From contig OY754337.1 of assembly GCA_963573305.1 (NCBI GenBank), positions 48,249,164-48,313,163 on the forward strand: a stretch of DNA of 64,000 nucleotides, written 5' to 3'. Made by a program: the position numbers and the translations under genes. The notes under the pieces were generated by a model. That model saw only the letters and a list, made by a program, of their open reading frames with translations, ran no database searches and was not told where the DNA came from. The first letter of the stretch is position 1. Each line of letters starts with the position of its first letter. The DNA is from Pyrrhosoma nymphula (Eukaryota; Arthropoda; Insecta; Odonata; Coenagrionidae). Of this stretch, positions 10,690 to 23,573 are shown piece after piece.

Positions 10690-11060
10690 ATTTTTGTTTT
10701 GAGGACGGGGAGAGACGGGAGGAAGATGGGTTGGCGACAAGACTTGGCGGATATGAGGAGACAGGAGAGATGCAGAGAGAAGGAGAGAGAGAGAACGGTG
10801 GAAGAGGGAGAGACTGAAGGAGAGAGAGAAGGAGAGAGAGGGAGAGAAGGACCAAAAATACGCACTCCCCCTCCAACCAACAGTCGCCCTCGACCGTGTC
10901 TCCGCTCGCCACATTACAGAGGGAGTTGGGAGGGGGTTGCAGGTGGTGGTTAGGGGGGGGGGGAGGAGGGGAGTTGGGTGACTCAAGGGGAGCCAGAAGG
11001 AAGGGTAACTGAGATGTTTCGGGGACGCAGATAAAGGAGAGGTTCTCGAGAAAACTCATA
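10690..11060 (+). repeat. Purine-rich low-complexity island
   Basis: Tracts of GAGAGAGAGAAGGAGAGAG and a G-run TAGGGGGGGGGGGA near 10950. The proline/serine- or glutamate/arginine-rich ORFs on both strands are compositional. Confidence 0.6.
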
Positions 11061-11419
11061 AGGTATGGAGAAGGAAGAAGAGAAGGTATGGAGAAGAAGA
11101 GAGAACGTAATTGTTAAGACATTCATGGAAGATTGAAACCAGGACCTAAGTGAATGAACAACACCTTAATTAAACGTTAATGCATAAAATACTGACTAGG
11201 GTTGCTAACATACCAAAAATTATGAAATTTCAGGACTATTCAGGTTTTCCAGGATAACATTTTTATTTTCTCAGGTGAAAATTCCATTTCTAACAGTGTA
11301 TTTTAAAGAAGGCGCGAGAATTGAGGCACAACATATTAACGCATGTTCTCGGGAATAGAGTTTCTTCTCTGTCTGTACTGAATAAACCTCTGGCATTAAT
11401 TCCTTCTCACCTCTCCCTT

Positions 11420-11465
11420 CAGGTCCGGGGTTCGACCCTCGTCTGGGTTGATTTATCACCCACTG
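11420..11465 (+). repeat. tRNA-like B-box fragment (SINE relic)
   Basis: GTCCGGGGTTCGACCCTC matches a Pol III B box with the flanking T-arm. No matching A box was identified upstream, so only a SINE relic is claimed. Confidence 0.35.
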
Positions 11466-11701
11466 GTAGGCTTTAAGTGTTTGGACCAAGTGCACTATTA
11501 TCGTCACCTACTGTAAGAGATCTTTAGGGCTATTGCCTGGGTAGTGGAAAATAAAAACAATACATCCTAATCATTATAATCTTGTCCACTAGATTCGATC
11601 ATGAGTGTTGTGCAATGTTCGTTATGCAGGAGATAACCGAGTTCTATCCAGCATATGTACTCTGAGCCCTACCTTTCTATCTTACTATATACAGTCGAAC
11701 G

Positions 11702-12371
11702 CATAAGCGTGCGCACAATCGTCGGTGCCATGGGTTCCGCGGCACCCCCAAAATATTTAGGAGGAGCGCCGAAATTTGGATGGAACAGAAAACTTGGGAA
11801 AAAGCGAGTCCTGATGATAAAACTGGAAAACCAATCAATCTAAAAATTTTTAAAGGTCTGATTTTATTTTTTGGTCTGTAAAACGACTACTCACACTATC
11901 ATAGCATGTGCTTTTTTGAAATAGAATACCGAGCCGGATTGTGGGTGCGAAAAAACGAGAAGTAATATAATATTAGTATATTAAAAACATTATTCTGATA
12001 AAGCTGATTACAAAAGTTTTTCGTATTTTTTAAATCGAATTTTCCCCCTAAAGTTACGATAAAAAGTAAATAACTGAATAGTTAAGATATTTTATGCAAG
12101 TATTATCAAAGCTTTATTTAATTGCAGTTTAAAAAAATATTTTAAAGACATATCTTATCCTAGCATCGAAAATTAAAGCAGAAATGTAATATATAGATTT
12201 TTTGTTAGACATAAATATTGGGCCCTTCTAATTTTGTTGTGGGAGTAGCTTTCTGGAACTGGCTTTCCCAGTACATTGGGTTAAGACTAATGGTTACGGT
12301 CATGGGCAAGGGCAAAAGGCGGCATTTTTATCTTTGGCACCCCCAATGGCAAAATCCTGCGCACGCCTATG
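11702..12371. mobile_element. hAT-type MITE, 670 bp, 8-bp TSD
   Basis: The flanks carry an exact 8-bp direct repeat GTCGAACG (11694-11701 and 12372-12379). Terminal inverted repeats are CATAAGCGTGCGCA (left) and CATAGGCGTGCGCA (right, reverse complement), 13 of 14. Both subterminal regions hold a CGGTGCCATGGG / GGGGGTGCC block. The 8-bp TSD and short TIRs beginning CA fit hAT. The interior is AT-rich with no transposase, so the element is non-autonomous. Confidence 0.85.
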
Positions 12372-12779
12372 GTCGAACGTCCCTACTACCATGAAAATTT
12401 CATTGGCTTCGCCTTCCTCTATCTGATATTTTCAACTCGTACTTTTCTCACTGTACCACCTTCACTCTTCTCTCTCACTCTTCATTGACTGCAGTTCCTT
12501 GGCTGAAACACTGAGCGGAATTTGGAGAATGGAAATTATGAGACAGCAAAGTAACAAAAAAGAAAAATTCCGTAAGGAGCGGAAATGTCTTGTCTTCGAC
12601 CAGATGTGCCCCGGAGGATATGATGTCTGAAATAGCCTCTGGGACCGGCTTGCGAATATTTAACTTCTGTGATTTTTCTTTCACAGGTAAAATTAGGGAA
12701 ATAGACTGCGGAACAGGCAGGTTTAAAATGCAATTTTTCCCGCTAACGATCAGAGACCATAATACCAGCCAATCGGACT

Positions 12780-13158
12780 TTTAACTAGGCTTGTCGATAG
12801 GTAGCGTAGCTAATTAGTTGATTTACTTGCTCCCTAACACAAGTTTCTAAATCTGCTACGTAGTACTAACAGAACCTCTTGCATTTTTCCTATATAACTC
12901 TTGTATTTATTTGCACTTCTGTAGTTGCTAAATACATAACTATAAATAGTTTCGCTAGCATTGGTAGCATATCTATAGAGTAGTGCATGTTGAAGAAATA
13001 TCACCTCATGACAAGAATTTTGTGGTCTTTGCTGATGCATTAATAGACGTAGTTGCATTGACTTATTAGGTAAAGTATAGTGGTGTGCATGTTGGTGATA
13101 ACTCACCCTCTGCCACACACCCTTGAGGTGGCTTGCGGGGTATTATGTAGAAGTAGAC
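12780..13158 (+). repeat. Short-tailed retroposon, subfamily i, long copy
   Basis: One of the longest copies. From 5' to 3': GGCTTGTCGATAGGTAGCGT, a CTAATTAGTTGATTTACTTG block, GTAGTACTAACAGAACCTCT, TATAACTCTTGTATT, a TGCATTAATAGACGTAGTTG block, ACTCACCCTCTGCCACACAC, then GAGGTGGCTTGCGGGGTATT and ATGTAGAAGTAGACG. It aligns in order with 2110-2460 and 29500-30010. Confidence 0.7.
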
Positions 13159-13559
13159 GTAAAAATAAATTTAAATTATGAGTGTGAAATGTACCGTGTA
13201 CCCATCCTAAGCGGTACCACAGTGCGTCCTCTTCGCAAGACTGACGGTAAGGCAACGGGTAACGCTAGATTTGGATTTCAGCGATTTACGATATAGTGTT
13301 ATGCATTTTTATGACAACTCAACCCCTGCTAAACACACGTGACGTGGCTAGCACGCTGGATGGATACACGGTGGATATACGTGGATGATAGCAGGAAAAC
13401 TATCGCCGAGGAAAATCACGCAACATAAGGATATATTCTTTTTCATGGGAAATTAAAAAAAATTCAAAAAGATTAAGTACAACTTAAAAAAACAACATTT
13501 CGTCGCAATTGCCCTTCATAATTGAATGCACGCCGTAAAACCCTAAAACTAAAAAGTTG

Positions 13560-13850
13560 TACACATGTTCGAAATATGCAGAAGAGTACAAGAGGAAAGA
13601 ACCTTATGGAACACACTACAGAAAAGAAGAACCAGAAGGATTGGACACACCCTGAGGCACAATAGGTTTGCGAAGAATATAATTGAAGGAAAATGGAGGG
13701 AAAACTCCCAAGAGGAAGGGCAAGGAATACTTACAAGACCCAATAAAGAGGAAAGTACATAAGAACTACTAGGGAGTAAGGGAACAAGGATTAGATAGGG
13801 TAGGGTGGAGGGCTGCAATAAACCTATCTTAGGATTGAACAACCAATGGT
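13560..13850 (+). pseudogene. LINE RT C-terminal tail, 'IGHxLRH' family
   Basis: Translates to ERTLWNTLQKRRTRRIGHTL then RHNRFAKNIIEGKWREN, a typical LINE post-RT tail (IGHILRH...EG...RGRPR). It ends GGCTGCAATAAACC..TC then TAGGATTGAACAACCAATGG then TGATGA. Almost the same 3' end occurs at 54360-54480, where a 60-bp insertion splits it. Confidence 0.75.
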
Positions 13851-14589
13851 GATGACAATATTCGAAATGCCAACAGTATCGCTCTATAAATAATTTTGCT
13901 TCACGAGAAGGCCGATAAAAATACCCATGATGATTTCATGAGTAATGCTCACGGGACACACACACATCCTGTTGCATGAATGAACATGAAAGAGGAAAAG
14001 TATCTTCAGCGAATATCTGCGGAAACAGAGATTAGCTTGGTTTCCTGACAATCAGAAGAAACCACAATTTTCTCAAAAATATATATTCTTCCCGACGCAG
14101 ACTTACTCCCACACCGCTATCTCGACCGACACTTATAAATTACACGCGCGGAAACGACAAGGCGTCATAACGGACTGCATCCTGCATGGCCAGACGGCGA
14201 CGGGGACAAAAAAGAAATGCGTCGATTTGCGCAAACGACAGGAAAAAAGGTGGAAACAATTTCTCTTTTTGTGCCTTTTGAGGGTTTGTCACCGAATTTG
14301 TAGCCGAACTCAATGTCGTATATCATTTAAGGCCGTTTTAAACGACACTAATACACCGAGGATTGAATACGTATATTGGACAGAACGAGGAAGGAAGGAT
14401 AACAATACGTAGACATTAGAAAAAACGTATAAGACCTAGTGGCTGTTTTTGTGGGAACCTCAAATAAATAAATAAAACGTTACATTACGAACGATTTGCT
14501 TGGAGACGATTAAGTTAAATTTTTATGTGCATATTCTACCAGCTGATTTATAAGGTTTTTGGACAGTCCTTATCCTAACATCCCAAAAT

Positions 14590-14885
14590 CTGGGGCATCA
14601 TCTCACTTTCTCTCCTATAGATGGCTTGCCATCAGGTCTCTCTTCAATTCCTCATATCGTCTACCTCTTTCTTATTTCGTTCAGAATTCCTATCCTCTTC
14701 CTTCCCCTTCTACGCTTCGGCAGCGTTTACCCTCTTCAATGGCGACGGCATGTCTCCTTTCAAAACGCCTTCCATCCATTCCTTCTGCCTTCTCCGAACC
14801 TCCACCACCCTCTTTTTTTTAACCATACCCCAATACCTCCTCGTTCGTCCCCCTCGCCACCCAACTTACCCTATCCATATAGACG
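14590..14885 (-). pseudogene. LINE RT C-terminal tail (family A)
   Basis: The minus strand encodes segments such as KRRRGRKRIGILNEIRK, with GRRNGWKAF and a WRFGEG stretch nearby. They match the GRRGRGRKRIGFLDxM part of family A tails. Frames are broken. Confidence 0.55.
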
Positions 14886-14889
14886 TGAT

Positions 14890-15330
14890 CTTACACAGCT
14901 TACCAGAATAAAACAAAGATTTAGTTCTTACCGAGACACCAATTACGCTGACATTATTAAACAAAAAATTGCTCTCGGTGCATTGATTTACCAACTTTTT
15001 CCAAGGTCTTAAGGCCGTTATACGAGACCAAATTTTCAGTACTAAAACTCGAATTCAATTCTGAACACTCAAAAATTGGATACGGAATGTCTCAAATGAA
15101 CTATTTCATACAACCAAACTCTCTGTTTCGATATTTGATCAGCGTATACGCAGACAATATTGTTTGTTTACATTGTACATTAACACATGACTAACACTTT
15201 TTGCGCTATAAAAAAGGTACCTAATTATACACTCTCTCCGATCAATTTCAACGTCTAGCTTCCCTGGTCCAGGAAAAATTTACGTACCTATTGGAAAACT
15301 CAACGCACACGATATCACACCGCTTCGCGA
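14890..15330 (+). repeat. Unclassified repeat R copy 2 plus repeat shared with 57370-58010
   Basis: 14890-15010 matches 8930-9120. From 15045 to 15330, blocks ACTCAAAATTGGATAC-like, TTTCTGATCGGCGCATGC-like, GATCAATT..AGCTT.CC and CACACGATATCACACCGCTT recur in order at 57410-58000. No coding function seen. Confidence 0.5.
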
Positions 15331-17849
15331 TGAAAACAATATTCAGTCGATTCTCGCTCCACCACCGGTACGATTGAGCGTTTTGAAGTTGCCAATGATG
15401 GTTTGCGATCTTTAATCAAACGCGGAGACCAGCTTACTCCCCCATGCGGAGCCAGTTCGTAGATAATTGACTCATCCACTGAAATGGGCCTTCTGCGCAA
15501 CTGTCACCATGTTTCGCTACCACTACATGTGTAGGAGGGATCGCCACTTCTCAGGTGAGAAAAAAAACATCGATCAGGGGCCTCTTTGTATTTTTTAAGA
15601 ACTAGAATTGAAATTGCCGAGGATGCGATGTCGATTGTATTTTTAAATGGCCTCATTTGAATTTTCGAGGTTATGACGTCAACGTTTCGTCATTGTCGAG
15701 GCTCGAAACTTCCAAGGTCTTCATGAATAGAGCACCAGGAAGACTACGTAGAAGATATCGTTATGCCAGCGATTCAGACTCGCCAAATTCTCAAACCATT
15801 AGTGATTTTGTGACTTAACACCTTTTAACAACCAAACCAAGAGTTGCCCTCGAGAGGTTTCAAATACACCCTCCAGAATTTGAAAAAAAAAACACAAAAA
15901 AGGCTTCTAGGTTCTCCTAGAAGACGTAGAAATGAGAAATTATTGATTGATAATGTCTATTACAGCCTAGCGTTTTTAAAAACCCTTTTATAAAACATAA
16001 TATCCACTGAAAGGCAGGCAACATGCACTTACGCTTGAACATTTACCAAACAATGAATTTGGTAGCCAAGCGTAAACACCGAGAAGTCCCTCTCTGTGTT
16101 TACGAGCCACGCCAGGGAGAAATGACTAACTCTTTCAGAGTCAACTATAAACATAATTTCCCAGTCGAATAAGACAAACGAAACAATTAATACTCGAGAA
16201 ATGGATATGACACAATTGTAAATAATACCCCAGTTGCTAAACCGAGTGTCATAAGAGGATATGAGAGCAAGTTCAGTTACGTAGCCATTTGAACGTCAAA
16301 AAAACACAACAAACATGCCAGGAATTCATTCAGGGAAAAAGAAAGCTTTGAACATTTATTAATCTACAACCGTACAGGTTGTATCTTCAACGAAAGGAAG
16401 AGGCCAAAACTGCCTCTGGCTTTCTATAGGCAGACTGTTTGGCGTCTCTTTGATATACATCGGAACCCCAACTTACTTATCTCGGCACTCGAGGGTTCCA
16501 CAGTAAACCACACATTTAAAAAAACCAAGGTCCACCATCCCTACCACTTACTTAAAAAAATATAGATAGTAGCATTGAGCAAGAAAGATTTTTTTGTTCT
16601 GAGGAGAAAGGAGACACTCAGTATAGGTAGCAGATTATATATGCAATACATATGTATATATACAGAGAGAGATAGAGAAAGAGATACAATAAACATTGAT
16701 TCAATTTACCCAAATTAAAGGGCGTATCTCCGCGGAGCTTAGGCGCCCACACGTCCAGCAGAGGCCAAACTGAAACGGGAGAAACAACTGCCTAAAGTGT
16801 CCCGCCGTGATGGTGACCAAAACAATCGGGTACATGCAGCCTATCTCTGAAATGGCATGCCTCTTCTTACTCCTTGTGGAGACAAGACACCCTTGATCAT
16901 CATTTTTCAAATAGGTCAGATCAGCAACAGCAAACAACAGAAAGGGTTAAATATTTTTTTATGAGATTCAAAAAGCTCCGAAAAAGTAGAGAATTAAGAC
17001 CACAGAGTATATACAGAGTGGCTAAATTATTTGCTCCGCCTGCTTTGTTACGTGGGCGCATTCACCATGTTCTCAGGAGGTTCCTAAGGAGCAAAAATTA
17101 GAAAATCATTGCCGTGCGCTTAGGGACTTCTGACTAATTGTATGTAAGGAAAAAGTACAAAAGGAATATTAAGTTTATCGTTCGTTGAGACCTAACTAAA
17201 AGCAAAAACTATCTTTGGGCAAGAAAAGGAGGTTATTCCGATTTAAAGAGAATACTAGAAAACCTGCAAACACGGCAATTTTTAAACATGACGCTTAATT
17301 TTCTTGTTAATGTCATGTCACGTGAGGGGGAAATATGAAGGAAGTATTGCCAAACTATGTCATCAGTTCATACAAATTAACTTAGACAAACATTTCTAAA
17401 GGCTCAATTTGTAAATTACTTCCGAGCATTCTCTTCTCTTTATAAAACAGTTCTCTCTCATTGTTCGCCATTAATTAAACTATCGAGAGGACCAGGCTAT
17501 AACTGGCTTAAGAACATGGTGGATTACGCAAAACACTACCACAGCGAATGCCACTTATGGCCACTCTCTTTATCAAATCAACGTCATTAACTTCATGATT
17601 CGAAAAGTTGCTTAAATTTAAAAATAAAATTTGAATATGGTATCTATTGTGACAAGATAAAAATCTCGCTCAATCTACCTGAATGACTTTTTATTTCCAC
17701 GATAATATAAGGGATATTTATTAAGACCACGGTAAGGGTTATTCACTACGACCACTATACGGAGGAACGGTGTTAACAATATCAGCGTCCTGCATGATTA
17801 CCAAGGGTTTATCAGATAATGAGCCGAACCTACCAAAATGCTACAATGT

Positions 17850-18270
17850 TAATTATAAGGGTAATCTACCGGTAAAGGTAGGTGTAAATGGGAGAGAGTA
17901 GAAGCCCTCTAGAACTGACTGGGGCAATCCCGTATTTCCGGTCAAGATTTCTTTCTTGATGTCAGAATACATCCTACCTCTCCTCATCCCGTCCATAAAA
18001 CCTATTCTATTCCTTCCCCGCCAACCCAATGTCCTCCCCTCGATCACGCTCTTCAGCATCCCTTCATCTCTCAATGCCCGTTGCAGCCACCCACTCTGCC
18101 TCCTCCAAATCTCCTCCAGAAGTTTCCTCTCCTCACCTACCGTACCAAGCACATCCTCGTTCACCGCACTTTCTCCATTCTCCTCCGCACCCATATCTCA
18201 AACGCCTGCAACCTACTCTCGTATTGCTTTCTCAGATTCCAAGTTTCTGCACCATAAAACACTACTCTTT
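17850..18270 (-). pseudogene. LINE RT C-terminal tail, family A (best preserved)
   Basis: A 113-codon open stretch on the minus strand (17853-18194) reads GTVGEERKLLEEIWRR, then LKSVIEGRTLGWRGRNRIGF and MDGMRRGRMYSDIKKEI. This is the standard tail of arthropod LINE ORF2 after the RT. It continues into the family 3' end with CTTTACCGGTAGATTACCCT on the minus strand. The 5' region, including the RT catalytic core, is missing (5' truncation). Confidence 0.8.
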
Positions 18271-18460
18271 ATTTAAAGGATATGGCAGTTTTCCGAGAAC
18301 AAAATTTTACTGTCAAGACGCTTTTCAGCCTACTAAGCCATTATCAGGTGACGATGCGCAGTAACAGTTAATTGTCTCAACCTTCTCTCATTCCAACAGT
18401 CCTGCAGAGCTGTAAGCCCCTGCCTTTCGGCATGTACGAAGATGATCAGATTAATTTTTG

Positions 18461-18491
<31 letters not shown>
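18461..18491 (+). repeat. Poly(A) tract, 31 A
   Basis: An uninterrupted A31. It may be a retroposon tail of something on the plus strand ending at 18460; the preceding 200 bp contains no recognised element. The neighbouring LINE tail is minus-oriented and cannot own it. Confidence 0.6.
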
Positions 18492-18494
<3 letters not shown>

Positions 18495-20567
18495 CAATAC
18501 TAGACTTCTAATGGGCAGCCTCCCACCGACAGATACATCCACGAACATATTTCCCACGTCCTTGTCCTCATGAATGCTGCAACGGATTTTTTATTCGAAA
18601 CAAATCCTCCGAAATACCCCGTTCATAAATTTTGAGCTAATGCACCGGTAGCTGATAAAGTTTACTGCCATCGATAATAATAATACTTAAAATCTCGGAT
18701 ACCATGAGCTGGATGTGCGAATCGGATCCACTTTGACTAATTTATGATATATTTTCCACCGTAGGAGACAAAATCGGCCCCATATTGTCTATACCACATT
18801 ACGCTGGTTATCTGAAAATAAATTCTACTTCGTTTGGGCTTAAAAATGCTTGCAACTGTTAACACTGTTCCTCCGATTACTGAAAAAGAATAAGAATACT
18901 CCCAAAAATTTTCCACGCAGCGAATATTCTATAACTTACTAGCGAAAGCAACAGAAATGATTCTTGAACATAAAATATACGATAATAGTATCATAAAGGT
19001 AGGAAGTAATGTATATTTAGCTACGACACTCATACAAATTATGATTGTCGCATACTAACTTTCCCCTAAAAAAAACAAACGAAAGCTTTACCATATCACT
19101 TCACTGAAAAAACTTTAAATTGGAAAATTACTTGTTCTTCACAGCTCAATCATGAGAACTTTCAGAGGAACAAAAAAAAATGAGAGCCGAACGAGCTGCG
19201 TACTAAAAATATTTTTGAATTTATCCTATAAGATGCTCAACACCAAGTGAGGTGAAAATATTACATTGGTTAAGCATGGTTATCATCAAATGCAACCAAA
19301 AGAAAAGACCTTGGCATGTTAATTTAATTGGCATGTACCCAATTTCGGGGAAGTTAATAAAAGGTGGAAAAGTCGCGTTAACTTAACTTGAAAGTTATGC
19401 TAAAAAATCGAGTTTTCTGCTGCGTTTATTTAACTGGATTTACTGAGTACTTATTATAAAACAATATACAATGTATTTTTAAACAGAAATGATCAAATAC
19501 ATAGGGTGGTATCTTATGAACTCATTTAACCTCTTCCAAGGCTAAATAATTTTCTCGTTTAAATTCTTTATATGACCTTGACCTTTTCGTGTTATCACGC
19601 GCAACACTCATTCAAACAGGCATCCACAAACACTCAAAGACCATTCAGTTTCACAGCCATCTCCGGTAGTCGCAGAAAAAAACTTGCCGATATCTGAAAT
19701 ATAATCCTTGTTTTCCCAAAAAAACAAGTAACTTAATTTTCAATGAACAGCCTAAAAAAACGTACGCACACCAAACACAATGACATCTTCAGAAAATTTT
19801 GCACAGCAAAATAAAACGCAAACATCGACTAGAAAGCTTGACACCAAAACTGGAAAAATATGCCCACTAAACTTGATCAAAAGCTGTCGTACTGCTCAAA
19901 TGCAACCACGTACCAGCATATATTTTTCTCAGGTATTAAAAAGCAGGGATCAAATGAAAAAAAGGATCCAAACAAAAAAAAAGGAAGAGGAAAACTGGAT
20001 ATATTGTAATTATTAGCTCAATTGATGAGAAAAAAACATGGGCGAGACAGGTTCTTACAGGATAGGGTGGAATGGCAGAGGCAGAAGTAGATGGAACACT
20101 TATATGACTCCCAAGAATGCTGTCTTCCCGTGAGGACACACCAAAAGCCTTTTTTTACTCTCTTGGCAGGCTCAGTACTGCGTGCTATGCTTCGTCACGG
20201 CATCCTCGAGACGATATTCCAATCTTAAAAAGCTCACGAGTCAACACAGCAATGGAACGCAATGAGTGACACAATGGGGACACAAATCCATGAATCCCGG
20301 CGTGCGCAAGGCAGCCTACTGCATTGGCTAAACACGATCAAGCGAACAGTCAAAAAAGTGAAAGCCATGCACCAAATAAAAAAAGAGCACCGTGACAATA
20401 CAACACGAAAGAAACGGGCACACACAACATGTATATATTTATGTATATCAACACAGAAGCCGTTTTAAGGCAGCAGTCAAAAAGAAGGCAAAACACGCTT
20501 CAACGGCCCACTCAAGAAACGACCGGTGTGGAGGAGGCAAGGTTGACAGGGAATTTCTTTACAAGGG

Positions 20568-20655
20568 AGAATCATGTAACTTGTTCGGGATTCGAACCCA
20601 GAGCTCCCGATTGCCGGTCAGGTGTGTACGCCAGTTACACCAACAATTCATCGTA
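20568..20655 (-). mobile_element. tRNA-derived SINE head
   Basis: On the minus strand: GTTGGTGTAACTGGCGTACA (A-box-like), then GACCGGCAATCGGGAGCTCT and the B box GGGTTCGAATCCCGAAC. The layout matches a tRNA but the stems are imperfect. It resembles the head at 1-105 (both have GTTGGTGT and TTCGAATCCCG). Confidence 0.55.
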
Positions 20656-20819
20656 GTTCGAGACGGATTTCAGCGGGGGTTTACATGAACTGAATGTTCT
20701 CGTGGTTTGTGACTGTGTATCATGTTATTTGTGCATTTCGCAGTGACTTGGAAAATACTAAAGCCTTACTTGGTGGAACGTCGTCTTGAATATGGAACGA
20801 AATTTGTTACTTCCACCGT

Positions 20820-20925
20820 TTATTCTGAACGTACAACCTGTTTTGGCCGTTAAACTATATTCAGGTATCTGAAGACGGCTTAACGGCTAAAACTGGTTGA
20901 ACGTAAATAATAAAATGTGAAAATA
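20820..20925 (+). repeat. Foldback with hammerhead-like core
   Basis: The arms ACAACCTGTTTTGGCCGTTA and TTAACGGCTAAAACTGGTTG are inverted. The plus arm has CTGAAGA at 20869-20875 followed by a CGGCTTAACGGCT stem-like block and AAAAC, where GAAAC is expected. It looks like a decayed hammerhead (core CTGANGA ... GAAA). Confidence 0.5.
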
Positions 20926-21839
20926 ATAAAGAACGTTTTTTAATCAAGCAATTAAAGCAATATTTCCAACTTCATACGAGAGCCTAATATCATGACTAAC
21001 TTGAGTAATTTATTGGGGATTGGCTGAGGGTTATCTCCAGTCGAATCGAATTTCGGATATACTTTCCGAATCCGAATCGAGTAATGGTGCCAATTGAATC
21101 GGTAAATTTTGGATCCATCATGGAATAATAAGACGTTACCATAAATATTTGCTCACTCTAACCGCTGCGACAGGTAATAAGACGACCATGAAGGAGTGCA
21201 CAATGTATCAGGTTCACTCGCGAAAAAACACGAATTTCTCAGTATGTTTGCTACGTGGCTTCACATATCGAAATTCAAATCACTGCGACTCGAAATCGTG
21301 CAATTTTTCGGATTCCAACTCTTTGGGTACGAATTGGAATTGACTACTCATTCGATTGAAATTCGAAATTTTCGCACTAGTTTAGCATGTACCGACTTCA
21401 GCGTAAGGGGGTGTGAGCAGGGAGAGTTCTGAAACTTCAAACTAGACGGAGACCTAACAAACAAAGTTCGCTCATTCGGAGAAACAGGAAAGCCACTCGC
21501 ACTCGGCCAAAGAAATTAGATACACTTTTATGAAACCGAGGGTTCGAGTTCCGCAACTTTTTCGAGAGAATTTCACGCTAATCGAGTCCTCGTTATATGT
21601 AATTTATTTACTGGACATACTACACTTACATCAACGAAACATAACTAAAACATAAAACAAAAGGGTGACGGTGACAATTGAAACTTTGGCAGAAAAAATA
21701 AAGGCATTCTTTTACAAATCAATTGAACTGGAAACCTCTACAGAAATGTACGAATCTCACTCCCGTGAAATAATGTGAGTTCTGACGCATAGGATCAGTG
21801 AAAGACGAGTAATTAAAAAAAAATAACACTTTGATAACG

Positions 21840-22055
21840 ACCTATGTTTAAGTGCATGACATCACCATCAGGTAGGAAAAATGAGAATATAAGATCTTTA
21901 TTCCCTCACATTTCTACCTGACGATGATGTAATACACCGAAACTTTGGCGGTAACTAACGGTTTATTAATTTGGACAGGAAACACTGTGTTTTTCACAGC
22001 CACATTTTCCTTGAGACTACCGGTTTCCGTTGTTACGCCATCATCAGGTACAATG
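21840..22055. repeat. Hammerhead-like repeats, three units in alternating orientation
   Basis: A minus unit reads CCTGATGGTGATGTCATGCA (about 21857-21885 on +). A plus unit reads CTACCTGACGATGATGTAAT then ACACCGAAACTTTGGCGGTA (about 21915-21953). A second minus unit (22012-22051) reads GTACCTGATGATGGCGTAAC, AACGGAAACCGGTAGTC. CTGATGA/CTGACGA and GAAAC fit hammerhead core positions, but pairing in stems I and II is short. The third unit resembles the one at 51805. Confidence 0.5.
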
Positions 22056-22949
22056 CGATGCATTGAATTATGGAAATATTCCACAAAGTTCAACCTTCAT
22101 CTTACAATTACCAACGGTTTATTTATTTGAGAAAAATGGCACATCTTTTGAATACATCTCATTGTTTCATTATCATATGGGATAATAAGATGAATCAGAG
22201 TATATCAACAGCAATTCTGCCAGCCAGTAACGGTTAGTGATAGTCTGCTTCCTTAGTCGCATCTGTATTGCTATGGGATTCCAGCAAGAGGATAGGAGAC
22301 AAGATGTAAGGACACCATGCAGCCATGTGGTCTTGAGCATTGCAAGAGGGAAAGTCAAAATAACATCACCCGCCTATGAGGAGAGAAGCATGGCAGAAAA
22401 ATCACATAATTCATATCTTCAAATGAATAGTATCGTGTAAATGAGTCAATAACACGCAGTGTGAGGTTATTGTTCCGGCAGTTATTCGTACCTGCATTGT
22501 TTTTCCCTCCATCAGTGTTTTCAAGACTTACTCTTACTTTCCATTAAAGTCCTGAACCACAATTTTGCCTAATAATAGTGCTAAATTCTCAAAAAGTAGT
22601 TACACATGATGCGTCGTTCAAGTACACACACGAAATATATCTTCCGTCTGAAGAGCAGCCAAGACCGAAATCTTTAACTGCAATTATGTTAAGCGTGTTA
22701 TACACGGAACTTAACCATTTCCAAGGGCAGTGAATGGAAATGGGAGGATAAGGTTAAAGGCCGTGGGCAATGGTAACTTTCTAATTATGAGGATTACTGC
22801 TTACCCTTCACGGTGATGCAAGCACGAAAAAGGAATAACTTCATGGATAATTTCGGACAATAAAACCAATAGAATAAGGGCGCCGCAAGCTCTTTGAAAC
22901 CTTTAGCGTTGCTTTGTTTCTTTAAAAATTTTACTCGCATTAGTATAAG

Positions 22950-23133
22950 CAGGCCCAGCTTAAGGCCAGGGCGACACGGGCAACAGCCCAGGGCGCCGCA
23001 AAGGAAGGGGCGCCGTGATTGTGAAAAAATATTTTTTTTACTACGTTTAACTGGTGAATAGGTTTGATAAGTGGGGTGAGGGGAGCACCGAAATACTCTC
23101 TCGCCCGGGTTAAAATGTCTTAAGCCGGGTCTA
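22950..23133. mobile_element. hAT-type MITE, 184 bp, 8-bp TSD
   Basis: Exact 8-bp flanking duplication AGTATAAG (22942-22949 and 23134-23141). Terminal inverted repeats: left CAGGCCCAGCTTAAGGC, right (reverse complement) TAGACCCGGCTTAAGAC. Both ends go on to a CAGGGCGAC / CCGGGCGAG block. The left arm contains CAGCCCAGGGCGCCGCAAAG, a signature I associate with hAT families whose ends read CCCAGGGCGCC. No coding capacity. Confidence 0.88.
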
Positions 23134-23573
23134 AGTATAAGGCAGTCATATCAGATGTGGAAATTTACTAACATGTTAGATGTCCTTAATTGCTAGTGTC
23201 ACACGAGGATCGGCGTTAACAAACCTATCAATAAGAAAAACTTAAAAATGCCTAATTTTGCTAATGTTTAAAACACGAGGCCAAAACAGGGCTCACAACA
23301 ATTGGATGCCGATTAAGGGCCATTCACCTTTGGAAAGCGCACAAAATTACGGCTAATGGGATAAGACGATCTCCGCATCGCATAAGTTTCATGTGCTTGA
23401 ATACCGAACATCTTAAATAAGTAATCCAAAATTTTAAAACGTAAAAAATGTCAGCAAGAGTCCAATAAAAAATCCCAGGAAAAATTTAAATGACGGTTTC
23501 GCAGAGTATGCTCGGCCCTGTGTGTCACAAAAATCAAACTGCAAATTGAATAAGTTGAATTTCCTGAATGCTT

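Noticed and set aside
19572..19586. TGACCTTGACCTTT, two adjacent nuclear-receptor half-sites
   Set aside because: A single short motif in AT-rich non-coding DNA with no nearby gene; expected by chance in 64 kb.
20568..20655. Functional tRNA gene
   Set aside because: A and B boxes are present, but the acceptor and D stems do not pair properly and similar heads recur; a SINE fits better.
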